This document shows positions 10,073-20,798 of a DNA stretch of 35,534 bases, piece after piece. This DNA is from Gamarada debralockiae (Eukaryota; Ascomycota; Leotiomycetes; Helotiales; Hyphodiscaceae), in NCBI GenBank assembly GCA_002803225.1, contig NXFV01000647.1, positions 1-35,534 on the forward strand. Reading direction: 5' to 3'. Every line of letters starts with the position of its first letter. Positions within the stretch are counted from its first letter, which is position 1. Position numbers and translations under genes: made by a program. The notes beneath the pieces were generated by a model. The model was not told the DNA's origin. It did not search any database and was given only the letters and a program-made list of their open reading frames with translations.

Positions 10073-12369
10073 ATGACAGAAAATGGGAAAGGTCGACGAC
10101 ATGATAGAACAGTCCTTATTCTCTATGGATCCGAGACGGGAAATAGTCAAGATGTGGCGGATGAGCTGGGGCGTATTGCAGAGAGGCTTCATTTCGTGAC
10201 AAGGGTCAGCGAGATGGATGACATCGAAATTGTATGTCCGCTTCTCAATCTCCCGGCCTAATCCAGGATGTATCTTAATGCATGAAATGCTTATTCCTGC
10301 CTAACAGAATCTGCTCTTAAAATATTCGGTCGTTATCTTCGTAATCGCTACCACAGGGCAAGGAGAATTCCCTAAAAATGCGAGGAAATTCTGGAAAAGC
10401 CTTCTGAAGAAGCGTTTGCTTCCTGGATGTCTCGGTCACGTGTCTTTCACCACATTTGGCCTGGGAGACAGCTCCTATCCAAAGTACGTATATAGGCATA
10501 TTATATCCGGACATCTGTTAATTGTTTGAAGGTTTAACTGGGCTGCTCGTAAGCTTCATAAACGCCTTGAGCAATTGGGCGCAAAGGAAATCTATCCACG
10601 AGGCGAGGCTGATGAACAGCATGAAGAAGGGTCAGTTAAAGAAAAAACGATCCTAGCACACTCCCTCTCCTTCAGTGAACAATGGACTGAATTTCTGCAG
10701 TACTGATGGAACCTTCCTACCGTGGTCGATTGACTTTCGAAAGCACCTTCTCGCTTTGTACCCTTTACCTGCTGGAGTGACACCAATTCCACAAGAGGTC
10801 CTACTTCCCCCAAAGTTCACTCTCAAACTCCTTGAGACAACTTCTGAACAAGATCATCAAGGAGAGTCTATTTTTGCTAGTCAAGATATTTCCACACAGC
10901 GGCTTCAATCAAAGATCGACAGCTTCTCATCAAGCAACTTTGAAATTGACAACTCCACGATGCTATACACTCCACCTCCAGTTGTGGATGAGCCAACGCC
11001 CTGCCCACAACTGAGAGAACCCGTCGACGGCCAAGTCGACCCTGTTGACTGGAAACTCCCTCAACCCGACTGGATTCCCATCCCTGAAGCCTTCCGCGTC
11101 AAGCTCGTCGAGAATAAACGCGTCACTCCTTCAAATCACTGGCAAGATGTTCGCCTGCTCACCCTCTACATGGAATCTGAAAACGAATACAAACCCGGCG
11201 ACACCATCACCATCTTCCCCAAGAACTTCCCCGAAGATGTCCAAACCCTCATCGACCTCATGGAGTGGAACAAGGTTGCCGACGAACCCCTCAAATTCGA
11301 AGCCACTGCCCCAAAGTTCATGGCCGACCCCTTCTTCGCCACTTTACCCACAGGTCTATATCCCCTCAAGAATAGCACTCTCCGTCAACTCCTTACCCAC
11401 AATCTAGACATCACCGCTATCCCCAAACCATTCTTCTTTCAACATATCGCGCACTACACCTCCGATCCAATACACAAAGAACGCCTCCTCGAATTCGGCA
11501 ACTCCGCCTTCAGAGACGAATACTACGACTACGCGACGCGACCCCGACGCTCAATCCTCGAAATCCTCGCTGATTTCCCCTCTGTCAAACTCCCCTTCAA
11601 CGACATCGCGTCTCTCTTCCCCGTCATCCGGGGTCGCCAATTCTCCATCTGCAGCGGCGGTCTCGGCTCCCAAGTCGGTCGTCCCACCAATCAGTCCAAA
11701 AAGGAGCCCGATCATCTCATCAAAGTCCAACTCCTCGTCGCCATCGTAAAGTACAGGACGGTTCTCCGCAAAATCAGACAGGGATTATGCTCGAGATACA
11801 TTGCGTCCCTAAAGCCGGGCACCTTCTTGAATATCAAGTTGAACGTCAGTGAAGCCTTCTACAAAATCCCCCAACAATTCCCGGAATCTCCCATCATCAT
11901 GGTCGCAGCAGGAACCGGCGTCGCGCCCTGCCGGTCCCTCATCTGGGAGCGCGCCAAAATCATGTCCAATCGAGAACTACGTAACGACGATCCGCCCATC
12001 GGGCCCAACACACTAATCTACGGCGGCCGCAACAAAGATGCTGACTATTTCTTCAAAGACGAATGGGCGAGCGCCGCTCTCCGAACCCAAGTGATGACAG
12101 CGTTCTCACGGGATCAGAAGGAGAAGATTTATGTGCAGGATGTGGTTAGGAGGGAGGGGAAGAGGCTTGTGGATGCGATTTGCAATCGTGGGGTTGTTTA
12201 TGTTTGTGGGAGTTCGGGGAATATGCCGAAGGCTGTTAGGGAGGCTTTTTTGAGGGCTCTTGTGGAGTTTGGGGGAGAGAGGTTGGGGATTGTGGTGGAT
12301 CGGGAGTATGCGGAGAAGATGTTGGAGGGGATGGAGAAGGGGGGGTATTATGTGCAGGAGACTTGGTGA
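10073..12369 (+). CDS. TAH18: NADPH-dependent diflavin oxidoreductase Tah18
   Basis: Four exons, 10073-10231, 10308-10483, 10532-10630 and 10701-12369, give 700 aa; introns of 76, 48 and 70 bp. The flavodoxin-like FMN domain (about 12-150) has LYGSETGNSQDVADEL, ATTGQGEFPKNARKFW and FGLGDSSYPKFNW. The FAD domain carries RQFSICS (457-463), matching the R-x-Y/F-S flavin motif. The NADPH part has GTGVAPCRSLIWER (549 on) and YGGRNKDADYFF (585 on). The chain ends in W700, the aromatic residue that stacks on FAD in this superfamily. Role: passes electrons from NADPH to Dre2 in cytosolic iron-sulfur assembly; in yeast it also affects stress-induced cell death. It is longer than yeast Tah18 (about 620); the excess includes a Ser/Gln-rich linker after the flavodoxin domain (residues about 185-240). 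Frame and splice phases are consistent throughout. Confidence 0.94.
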
Positions 12370-13953
12370 TTTGATACGAGATTGAAAGGGTGGTGGATGT
12401 TGAGTTAGGGGAAGGCATTACTTGGCGCTGGGAGATGGTAGGTATGAGAGCTGGTTTGCTATGGCCGTTGAGTCATGGTTCTTCATATGGATAGAAGGCA
12501 TTCATAGAGGTGATTATGACAGCGAAACAATACATTAGATGAAAGTCCTTTTCAAAGCGTGAAAGACAAAGGAGCTTGAGCCTCCTGTGGGGAGAGAAAG
12601 ATATACTCCCAGACACTCTTTTCTGACGGTTATTCAACCTACCTTCCTCTTCATCGAAAGCCATCATCTATAACTAGATTGTGCTCTCTCACGCAACCGC
12701 TGACATGCCTTCGTGAGGAAATATATAGCTCCATAGCAGTCCCATCACACTTGATCTCCAACAAGTCCATTCCTGATGCTCCTATGTGCCTCCCTCGACG
12801 TTACCGCAAGACCGTTTTGCTCGCGCCGCGTAGGACCAACTGCCGCATCGTCAGCGTTCTCCGGTGTTATCCCTAAGTAACGTAGCAGACGCCACTCCAT
12901 TCGTCCTTAACTCAACAGCCTTCAACGGTCGGCAAATATTTATTATGAAGCCAGCGTCAACGGCGCGATCGTCACCAACTTATTCGGTGGCGGAGAGGCG
13001 GTGGGGTAGGGGCTTGACCCAAGATCGATTGAGGTTCGTCGGATCCCTATTGGATCTGGGATCGAGGGGCAATTCATTCGAAATTGTTTGCTGCTTACGC
13101 AGATCTGGATAGGAAGGTCAATTGCTGGCTAATTAGTCAATTTAGAAAATTTCAAAGCAATGCGAGGGAATGTGAGATAATGTAGTGAGACCGAGGCGGG
13201 ATGATGACTGTTGGTGGAGATTAAGAAGAGTGTCCGAAAAGGCGACCTTTACCGTTTGGGCTACTGCAAGTAAGAATTGCGCATAAGGGACTTGTCGAAC
13301 CCCCTACTCGTAAACATGCTCCTCCAATCCAAAGCTACTAACAAGCTTCAATCTCACCTCCACCCAGAACATCTAAACATTTCTCCAACAACTCCTCATG
13401 CATCGATCTTCGCCTCATCGCACACACTGCCGAAATAGTCCCCATCGATCTAGTGAGCGGCAACTTAGGGATCGTTGCATAGCGCTACCGCAATCCCAGA
13501 GTCCCTACTAGTAGTTGTCTCCCAAGGAAAAGCAGATTGGTGAAAGGGACGGTGAGTGAGATGCCCACGGCTATCGCAGACTGGTGTAACAGTGGCAACC
13601 GGCCACGCCGAGGTACCTGCCCCCTTCGGGACACCCGCCTTAAGACACGGTACTGCGACCTCTGCAGTAGCCCTACACGTGTGAAGTCACGACGTTCTCA
13701 TGAAAGACATTCCATTCGATGGTTTTACCGGAGCGAGATCGTGGGCCGGATTCTTGGCCGCCTTCTAGCTGCCTTCTAGCGACCTTCAGATTTTTCGTTT
13801 AGTTCTTCTTCGTAAGTTTTAGATCGCGGGCCATGAGGGTGTTCAAATTTTACTGCCGTGATAAGTATCAAGTGCAGTCTCGTGGGCATTTTTTGTCGTC
13901 GTAATTCCTCAATCATATTCAGCAAATTGCCAAGCGCCCATGGTAGTTGTATC
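12370..13953. other. Long intergenic region, no gene seen
   Basis: About 1.6 kb. Open frames near 12473-12667 (minus), 12679-13112 and 13537-13779 (plus) are short, partly without ATG and without motifs. A short tandem echo (GCCTTCTAGC twice) occurs near 13760. I see no RNA gene. Confidence 0.4.
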
Positions 13954-14877
13954 ATGCATGAAAGGACCGAAGCGCTGCATGCAGAACGACTGGTTAGTAC
14001 TATGAGCCAACAAAAGTTCCACCACCTCGTTTTTGGGGAGGATGCAATAATGGGTTCAGATGAAGAGGCGGGTTTCTTTCATCTACCACCCGAGATACGT
14101 CTACAGATATGGAGGCTTGCTCTGCCTCGAGGACGAGTGCTTCGAATCGCCTTCAAGAGCCACAACGATGTCGATGAATATGCTCACGCGATGGGCCCAA
14201 TAACCATCCCAACGATCCTTCATGTATGCCACGAATCGAGAGAATTTTCAAAGACACTGCTTCGTCTTGGATTCGGAACGGTTTCGACCATTGACGACAG
14301 GGATTGGTGGAACCCAAGCAAAGATATCCTTTATCTTCCTCCGTGGCAACCCCCTCCCAGCTGGGACCTGCGAGTGTCCTTCAACTTCCAAGATTTCGAG
14401 GAGAACTTCCCATACCCACCCCTCGACATCCACCGCGATGACAGTAACGTTGGCTCCCCAGCCCACCACACCTCCCTCGCATCGGTACAACACCTTGCGC
14501 TTCCCTTCAATTTCAAGGTTCTCAATGGCATCAAATTCTCAGAAAGAAGCGAATCCTGGCTTCCGCCGTGGCTCCACGATTTTCCGAATTTGAAATCAGT
14601 CAAGTTGCTAATCGATCATGTTCCACAATGGTATCGAGCTGGTGATATTCTACTTTACCTACCGTTAGACGTCCCGCTGAATGGTCCTCCCCTGCCAACC
14701 GCGAGCCTAACATTCAACACGCCGTCCAGGATCGAGACGAAGATCATGCAGAAGCTAGAGGAGTTCAGGAGGGAATTTGATCCAGATTGGAAGGTTCCAA
14801 GCGTGGAGATAATGGTGGTGGGGAATACGGAGAGGAAGGAGCAATGTGGATTTTGTCTGCCGATTCGAACCGGCTGA
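13954..14877 (+). CDS. 2EXR-domain protein, copy 1
   Basis: Single exon; 307 aa from ATG 13954, or 291 aa from ATG 14002 (MSQQKFHHLVFGED), which may be the better start because the domain follows sooner. The 2EXR hallmarks are clear: FHLPPEIRLQIWRLALPRGR near the N-terminus, then ITIPTILHVCHESREFSKTL, WWNPSKDILYLPPW, and a C-terminal half with FPNLKSVKLLIDHVPQWYR and EFDPDWKVPSVEIMVVGN. 2EXR is a fungal domain of unknown biochemical role, usually present in large families. This copy and the next align along their whole length with the same block order, so they are tandem paralogues. Localisation is not predictable: no signal peptide or membrane segment is visible. Confidence 0.88.
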   Translation: MHERTEALHAERLVSTMSQQKFHHLVFGEDAIMGSDEEAGFFHLPPEIRLQIWRLALPRGRVLRIAFKSHNDVDEYAHAMGPITIPTILHVCHESREFSKTLLRLGFGTVSTIDDRDWWNPSKDILYLPPWQPPPSWDLRVSFNFQDFEENFPYPPLDIHRDDSNVGSPAHHTSLASVQHLALPFNFKVLNGIKFSERSESWLPPWLHDFPNLKSVKLLIDHVPQWYRAGDILLYLPLDVPLNGPPLPTASLTFNTPSRIETKIMQKLEEFRREFDPDWKVPSVEIMVVGNTERKEQCGFCLPIRTG

Positions 14878-15234
14878 CCAAGGCCCTTCGATCACCGGCA
14901 CGTTACGAGAACTCGGGATCGATAACTGCAACAAAATTCTGACAGTAATCTCGCTGATGGACCAGGGCTTTTGGCGTTTCCTGTTTTGAGTACTTGGTTG
15001 GGCAGTTGTGTTGCCCGAGGCAACATGTCAGCCTCGCTTGGCTGCCTACACGACCTATTCTCCATGTCATCGGTGTTCTTCCTCAAATATCTCAACAAAC
15101 GATCTTCAACAAACTTACTTTAACATTCGTCGGTGAGTAAATTGGTTCCTTGAAATGATTTGAATGGTGTCGTCACAGCTCGTGCTCCCCCGCCGCCTTC
15201 GATCAACTTCGAGCCCACGAATCACTGTTCCGAC
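14878..15234. other. Spacer between tandem 2EXR genes
   Basis: 357 bp containing the promoter and leader of the second 2EXR gene. GTGAGT near 15133 and CACAG near 15177 could bound a small 5' UTR intron; an upstream ATG at 15064 leads to a stop before that donor. Confidence 0.35.
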
Positions 15235-16038
15235 ATGCGTCGCAAACAACTCATATCGCTCGACCAAGAACAATCCGTTGCCACCTTTTCGAGATTCAAA
15301 GATCTACCTACCGAGATTCGTCTTTACATTTGGAAGACTGCAATCCCTAAGGGGCGGGTGATAAGACTGGATATGGACTGGGAGGCCGATTACGCGCGAA
15401 CACTTGAACCTATGCTCATCCCTAGCATTCTCCACGTCTGTCGCGAATCTCGAGAAGTCGGAACGCGTATCTATCAGCTCGGGTTCGGTACTGCCCCAAC
15501 AGACTACGATCAGGACTGGTTCAACCCTCCAGCAGACACACTTTACATTCCTCCCTGGTTTCCTCCAACTGAATGGACTATGAGCATACCATACGACTTC
15601 ACGGGAAATGAGCATTATACAAATAGATTCAATCCTTTTAATCCAGATCTCTTGTTAGGACATTTCGATGTACGACAGCACAAGTGGCTCGCACGCGTCC
15701 GCCACCTGGCTGTGCCTCTTCACGGACATTGCGGTCTCGAGATGATGATGCTTAGGTCATTCATCGAGTGGTTGGCTGGTTTCCCAGATCTCGTTAGTGT
15801 CAGCTTCATCATCGATCATTTTGAGCGGTGGCATCGAACTGGCGAGCTCGTCTTTTATGAGCCCGAAAATGTTCCCATCACAGACCTTCAACAGCTGCTA
15901 CCATCAGAAATCGAGGTGAAATTTCTTGGCTCTTTGAACGATTACCGAGAACGGTTCTCTCCTGAATGGAGGAGTCCAAGTGCGGAAGTCTTGGTCATGG
16001 GCTTCAAACGAAGCGACAACGCTTTCTGTGTCCCTTAA
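15235..16038 (+). CDS. 2EXR-domain protein, copy 2
   Basis: Single exon, 267 aa from ATG 15235 (MRRKQLISLDQEQSVATF); the frame is open 75 bp further upstream but without an ATG. 2EXR blocks: FKDLPTEIRLYIWKTAIPKG, MLIPSILHVCRESREVG, DWFNPPADTLYIPPWFPP, then FPDLVSVSFIIDHFERWHRT and FSPEWRSPSAEVLVMGF. Each block has its counterpart in the upstream gene, with many substitutions, so the duplication is old. The C-terminal signature FxPxW(K/R)xPSxEIxV(V/M)G is shared by both. Function unknown. It lies on the same strand 357 bp after copy 1, and a decayed third copy follows. Confidence 0.88.
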   Translation: MRRKQLISLDQEQSVATFSRFKDLPTEIRLYIWKTAIPKGRVIRLDMDWEADYARTLEPMLIPSILHVCRESREVGTRIYQLGFGTAPTDYDQDWFNPPADTLYIPPWFPPTEWTMSIPYDFTGNEHYTNRFNPFNPDLLLGHFDVRQHKWLARVRHLAVPLHGHCGLEMMMLRSFIEWLAGFPDLVSVSFIIDHFERWHRTGELVFYEPENVPITDLQQLLPSEIEVKFLGSLNDYRERFSPEWRSPSAEVLVMGFKRSDNAFCVP

Positions 16039-16350
16039 CCAGAGCTTCGGGTCCGATCCGATTCTTCAGAAAGCGAGGGTGATGCGTTCTAGACTTTACT
16101 GGCTGGTTCGGCAATCTTCCATTCGGCGGTAGAGGCGTTTTCCCCGTATCTGAGTTTCTTGTGCGACCAACATCTCGTACTACCAACAGACATCACGTCA
16201 TGTTGATGGATAGCCAACAAGACGCCTGCTCGCTTTCCGCCACGTTTTCATCATCTGTTATATGGTTGTTCATTAAGCTGAACGATCTCAATCACATTTC
16301 ACGTCTGCCTGATATTTCATCCGTCCCATCTGACAAAAGTATGTGAGTCA
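16039..16350. other. Spacer between intact and decayed 2EXR copies
   Basis: No supported feature. A short frame at 16161-16346 lacks any family signature. Confidence 0.35.
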
Positions 16351-17143
16351 CCTACTTTCCCAAATTGCCTACCGGGATTCGTCTTCAAATATGACATGAA
16401 GCCGTTCCAGCTAGTCGAATCCTCCGAGTTCTTCTCGCTCATGAACTCGAGACATTCGTCTACCTTTTCGAGGTATCCCGCACGCCCACCATCCTTCACG
16501 CATGCCAGGAATCTCGACTAGTAGGAATCGACATCTTCCACCATAACCTAGGTACCAGACACAACGATCACTTCTGGTGGAATCCTAGCGTCGATGCCGT
16601 CTTCCAACCCTTCTCTTGTGCCTAAAAATACCCCTAGGCACGGGGCTGTCGATTTAATTCTATGCCATGGGGAACAACCATCATCATCAAATCTCCCGAA
16701 GACCATCCAATACATGGACATGTCACAGCATCCAGCCATGCCCCTCATCCTCTCGACCCTCGAATATCTATCACTCGCTCTATCAAGGTCCGAAACATCA
16801 GCATGCCTCAATGACTCAACGCATTTCCGCGTTTGAGGACTCTCTAACACTTCTCCTTGATCTGATGACGGAATGGATTGAGATGGGCGATGTCACTCTC
16901 TGCTCTCCTTGTGAGACTCCTATTCCAGCACTTTGACGACGAGTTATCTTCCGAGGTTGTGAGGATGGTCGGGGAGAGCTTGGATTGTTTGGACTGAGCG
17001 CGAAGATGGATTGGATGCATGCGACCATGGAGATCTTTGTCATGAAAGTCGAGACGAGGGATGAGGAAGCAGTGTTTTGGCTTCCGGAACCGGTGATTGA
17101 GAGTGAAAAGGAGGAACGCATGGTGGTTTCCGTGCTTGGTTAG
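16351..17143 (+). pseudogene. Third 2EXR-domain copy, broken
   Basis: From about 16353 one frame reads FPKLPTGIRLQI, a stop, then RILRVLLAHELETFVYLF, PTILHACQESRLVGIDIF and FWWNPSVDAVF, matching the 2EXR block order of the two intact neighbours. The first stop (TGA 16392-16394) sits exactly where the intact copies encode Trp (TGG) in RLQIW, a G-to-A change. A second stop (TAA 16623-16625) follows the WWNP block. C-terminal pieces continue in other frames (MSQHPAMPLILSTLEYLSLA; AKMDWMHATMEIFVMKV) to a TAG at 17141-17143. At least two frame changes are needed. It is dead as a full-length gene. Confidence 0.7.
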
Positions 17144-17715
17144 AGAGTTCGTGATTTGGAAGAGTGACTGGCGGAAGGTCTCGTAGATTTTTCAAATCTA
17201 CACTCTTTTTAATCGCACACCCCTCTTCGTGGATGTAGGTTGGGTCAGATCTCTTGATTGTAAAGACAAGAGATCAATCAATCAATTCGCGTCTAGACCT
17301 GGTGGGTAACCGGAGACTCCAAGTGTTGGTTGGAATGCCGATCCCTACCGTATTGAGTATAGCTTGTATTTTGCGTCTTACTGTAGCATAAGAGGGGTTG
17401 TCCCCCTCTTACCTTTTTAGAAATCAATCGAGTCTTTTACCGTCCCAACTGACACCAAGTGGCTTTCAAACAAATTATGCGACCGCCGCTGCTTCCTTTC
17501 CATTTGATCTCATAAGTAGCGGATCAGATCCGCAGCGACTGCTTATCATGATTTTATCGTCTATGCAAAGTTTATGGGTGAGCTACTTCTCAACTGCAGT
17601 GAGCACGTGACGAAATCTGAATGACTTCGATTTGCGAATAAGTCATGCAGTCAGCTTTCAACTACAGAGGAAACTCCCCATTCCGCGTTACTCAACTTAT
17701 GATCCAGTCTTTGTT
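17144..17715. other. Intergenic, no gene seen
   Basis: Between the 2EXR relic and the F-box fragment. Inspection on both strands gives no defendable feature. Confidence 0.35.
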
Positions 17716-18147
17716 ATGAATCCTGAAAATCTTCAATTAAGTTCAACGACTCTGATGTCCATCAACAGCCAAGTCATAATGCGGCTCCCACTCCCAACCT
17801 CCCGCAATTCCCCTCCCAATTACTCTAGACCCCATCATCGCTACCAAAAACACAAATTGCACCTACTTCCAACAGACATCCTCCAAATAGCGGACCACCT
17901 CTGCAAATCCGGGTGGAAGAAACTCCTCCTCGTCTCCTGCTCCTACTATGCCTTCTCCGCCAACCCTCCCTTGATCACTAAAATATGGTTCAGTCCCCAT
18001 TCCAAAGATCTCTCCGTCTCCAAATGCGTCTGCAACCACCCCTTCCTCGGAAGCCACGTGACAGCCATTTTGTACTCGATTCGAAAATTTCTCGTTGTAG
18101 GAGTTAAGGAAGAATTGGCCGAGACTACCACGAAAGTCAGACTCTAA
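17716..18147 (+). pseudogene. F-box protein, N-terminal fragment only
   Basis: Open frame of 143 codons from ATG 17716 (other in-frame ATGs follow at short intervals). Residues about 50-135 look like a fungal F-box region: HLLPTDILQIADHLCKSGWK, then LLLVSCSYYAFSANPPLITK, SPHSKDLSVSKCVCNHPFLG and SHVTAILYSIRKF. Family members I recall continue for another 300 or more residues with leucine-rich sequence; here the frame ends after VKEELAETTTKVRL, about 50 bp before a CTCAGG-type repeat at 18.2 kb. The missing C-terminal part resembles what is found at 32.4-33.4 kb. F-box proteins select substrates for SCF ubiquitin ligases. Whether this truncated form is expressed cannot be told. Confidence 0.5.
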
Positions 18148-18195
18148 TCTCATTCTCGCTGGTTCCGTTTTATTCTCCGGACGTAAGCAGCAGCT

Positions 18196-18290
18196 GCTTT
18201 AACCTAAGCTGAGGGTGAGCATACCTGAGCCGAAGGTGAGTGTACCTGATCAGAGCCTGAGCATCCTGAGCATCCTGAGCACGCCCTAAG
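18196..18290. repeat. CTCAGG-type dispersed repeat, copy 1 (divergent)
   Basis: A cluster of CTGAGC/GGTGAG words: CTGAGCATC occurs in tandem near 18256-18275, and CTGAGCCGAAGGTGAG near 18226 matches CTGAGCCGAGGGTGAG in copy 3 at all but one position. Overall this copy is the most divergent, and its orientation relative to the others is ambiguous because the motif is partly palindromic. Confidence 0.45.
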
Positions 18291-19423
18291 TCAGCCTGCG
18301 CACTATAATGCGGAGCCCATTTTGGCCTCCTGTGTACAATTCCCTAACCAAGATTGCCAAGGCACCCGATCCGCTCCCCTGACAAGCATGCATTCTAGAA
18401 CTAATTTGGAATCCTTAATGGGATTACCTCAGATTTTACGCACACAAAGAACGCAATAATCTCGTGGAGAAACATATTGCAACAGCCTTTCTCATCTTGA
18501 GATATAATTTCTTTTATCGCGACAGCAAGCAAAACATTATTCTTTATGATAACAGTGCAGATTTTGAGGGGCATATTTGCTACGTTCTCTTCCGAAACAA
18601 GCTTCCATCAATAGAGGGAGCTCATGGCCTAGCCTAAGCAAAGTTGCTCTGGGGAAGCAAGAGTAATAAAACTTCTGGCAAGTTCCCTGTTATCATTCGT
18701 ACAGGATCATCGGCGCAAGCAGTTGTCTGAAAGGGCATCTATATTCACCGAGAGAAAGGATGGCAACTCGCTATCACTGTTATAAGTGGGTGGAGGATAT
18801 TTTGAAAGTGATTGGCTGTCGCTTTCTGATGCCAGCCTTGGGGAAAAGCAAATACAGGGTCATGTGAGACGGGAACTGCTCACTCACTCTGCTTTCCAGA
18901 ACGTGCCTTCCTTGGACTGCTACGCTAGGAAGTGTTTCTTTTGTTGACATATCTACTGAGCGATGATCAGAGACCGAAAGCTTTTCTGCGTCGGGATTTT
19001 GTACTTCTTGGCAATACAGCCTTATAACATGGTTACACTGGGTGTTCTGTTGCAAGTGTAGCAGTCATCGAGGTCGACGAGACTCCTGTAAATCTTAATC
19101 ATTGAACACTTATATTAGTCTAGGTACTGTTTTGCGCGAACTAGATGACAGTAGCTTTCCGGGAGTAGAAGAACATCATCCACGTCTACCTATGCCATCT
19201 CCACCACTGCGTGCACCTTCTCGCGACGTACATGCTCTGTGCATCGGCGACTTCACCCTTCTTGAACGTGAAGTGCCGGTTCGGTTCATGTCTCACTTTG
19301 ATTTCTTTATGAGCAGCAATAAGAACTTGGTTGCATACCTTACGCCGCTATTAACAATTCCTTCACTCATAGTCGCATTCCACAATAAAATATTTCCTTG
19401 CCCTTGCTAGAGTTATTGATTTT
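18291..19423. other. Intergenic, no gene seen
   Basis: About 1.1 kb. Frames at 18780-19055 (minus) and 19102-19410 (plus) have no motif, and the latter no ATG at its start. Probably the 3' flank of the Rho-type gene plus decayed sequence. Confidence 0.35.
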
Positions 19424-20373
19424 TCACAACAAAATACAACATGTATTGCCGTCTCTATCATCGTATTGGAGCAACGCCGCCCTGGTTGCAGCTTCAAACA
19501 CATCATCTACTCCCTGACCAGTCAAGGAGGAACATTCAAGGTACCCTCTCGCCCCTATGGTGTGTGCCAAATCCGATCCTTCTCTGCTACTGACGAAATT
19601 TTGAGACATTTTCCGCAGCTCTTCAATGGCAACTGGATCTTCACGGAGATCCTTCTTAAGTCCAACAAGGATTATTGGTACCTTTGGGCATAGCATCGCT
19701 GCCTCCTCGGCCCACTAGTAATGTAATTAGCCAGGCCAATAAAGATGAATCCAATACTGCCAGCCTACTTTGTGTTTTGCGTTGTCAAATGAATCAGGTG
19801 AGTTGACAGCAAATCCAATCAGAATAACATGTGCCTTTGCATATGCCAATGGCCGCAGTCTTTCATAGTCTTCCTGCCCTGCTGTGTCGAATAATGCTAG
19901 TTGAACGGACTTGCCGTCAACGCGGCAATCCGTAAGAGAGTTCTCGAAGACTGTAGGAACCTAAGCCAACACATCGAAATATGAGACAATGGTAGTGCAG
20001 TGGATGATCGATGGTTAACTAACATAATTCTAAGTTAAAAATTTAGTCTTTCTGGCTATTATTATTATGATTGAAGCAGAGTACTAAGTGCTTACCGTTG
20101 GGAAATATCCTAGTGTGAAGACTGAAAAGAGAGTTGTTTTACCACAAAAGCCGTCTCCTGTAATGACTAGCTTTCTAGGAGAGTCAGTATTTGCATACTA
20201 CAAAAGTTTGACTTGGACAGGTATTGTGCTTTTGCTCAAACTGGTAGAACGTCAAGGAATTTCAAAGATTTTGAGGGAAGCGGTTGCCAACTTTGATACC
20301 TCATTTCACACCCTCTTGGTCGCTTTGATGGATATACGTACCTGCGCAAGGCGTCTTTCGCCGGCTGCGACAT
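19424..20373 (-). CDS. Rho2-type small GTPase, divergent paralogue with altered switch I
   Basis: Four minus-strand exons, 20373-20342, 20174-20096, 19960-19769 and 19714-19424, give 197 aa, a normal Rho length; introns 167, 135 and 54 bp. The blocks match fungal Rho2 as I recall it: [18 protein letters not shown] (P-loop), [17 protein letters not shown] (switch I), [61 protein letters not shown], and a CAAX end CCILL with a neighbouring Cys, typical of geranylgeranylation plus palmitoylation. Oddities: Phe replaces the P-loop Ala (F20); Thr replaces the Cys after GKT; two codons are missing between FPT and VPT, removing the position of RhoA Tyr34; Phe (F61) replaces the Trp before DTAGQ; Ser replaces the Tyr after FEN. 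All exons stay in frame, so it may be expressed, but it is not a standard Rho2. Family role: cell-wall and polarity signalling at the plasma membrane. Confidence 0.82.
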
Positions 20374-20798
20374 GGCAAGAGAGAGTGAACGGTGTCCCTG
20401 CAGGAAGACACCCGCTGTCGCTCTACGAGAGGATGACAGCAGTTGGAGATGTGCACTGTTGACTACTGAGCAAGGCAATATGGAAGTGGAGTTGGCGGTC
20501 AGCTGAAAGATAAGCATTGTCAAGCCACCGCTTGACTAGAAATGGCTAGGCCACCTATGCAAAATGAGAGGCCAATGGAATCTCTCTCTCTCTCTCTCAA
20601 AAAAAACGCGCCTTCCCTATTCGTGATGCTTGTACACGACTTCATCGAAATTGTCATCAAATTGAGAGCTGTAGTAAAACCTAATTTTGCATACTTGCCA
20701 CAAAGCCCGTATTTTCCTTTTATCCCTTTAGTCACTGTGGTACGACCCCCGGCACTCCTCAGGCCAATCTGCCCTCTGGAATCGAGAGAAAAGACGCA
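20374..20798. promoter_or_regulatory. Shared divergent promoter of the Rho2-like and HET genes, with (TC)9
   Basis: Only 425 bp separates the two start codons. It contains (TC)9 at 20581-20598 followed by eight A (20599-20606), a pyrimidine tract of the kind common before fungal transcription starts. Bidirectional control is inferred from spacing only. Confidence 0.45.

Noticed and set aside
13537..13779. Cys/Arg-rich 80-codon frame
   Set aside because: Starts without ATG, and its Cys spacing matches no zinc motif; probably chance in GC-richer sequence.
14855..14900. tRNA-like GATTCGAACC box near the end of 2EXR copy 1
   Set aside because: The bases encode the conserved C-terminus of the gene, and no cloverleaf with proper acceptor and T stems can be drawn on either strand.
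18241..18290. CTGAGCATC tandem units as a CRISPR-like array
   Set aside because: Units are too short, there are no spacers, and the organism is a eukaryote; it belongs to the dispersed repeat.
19102..19410. 102-codon frame downstream of the Rho2-like gene
   Set aside because: No ATG near its start and no recognisable domain; not listed as a gene.
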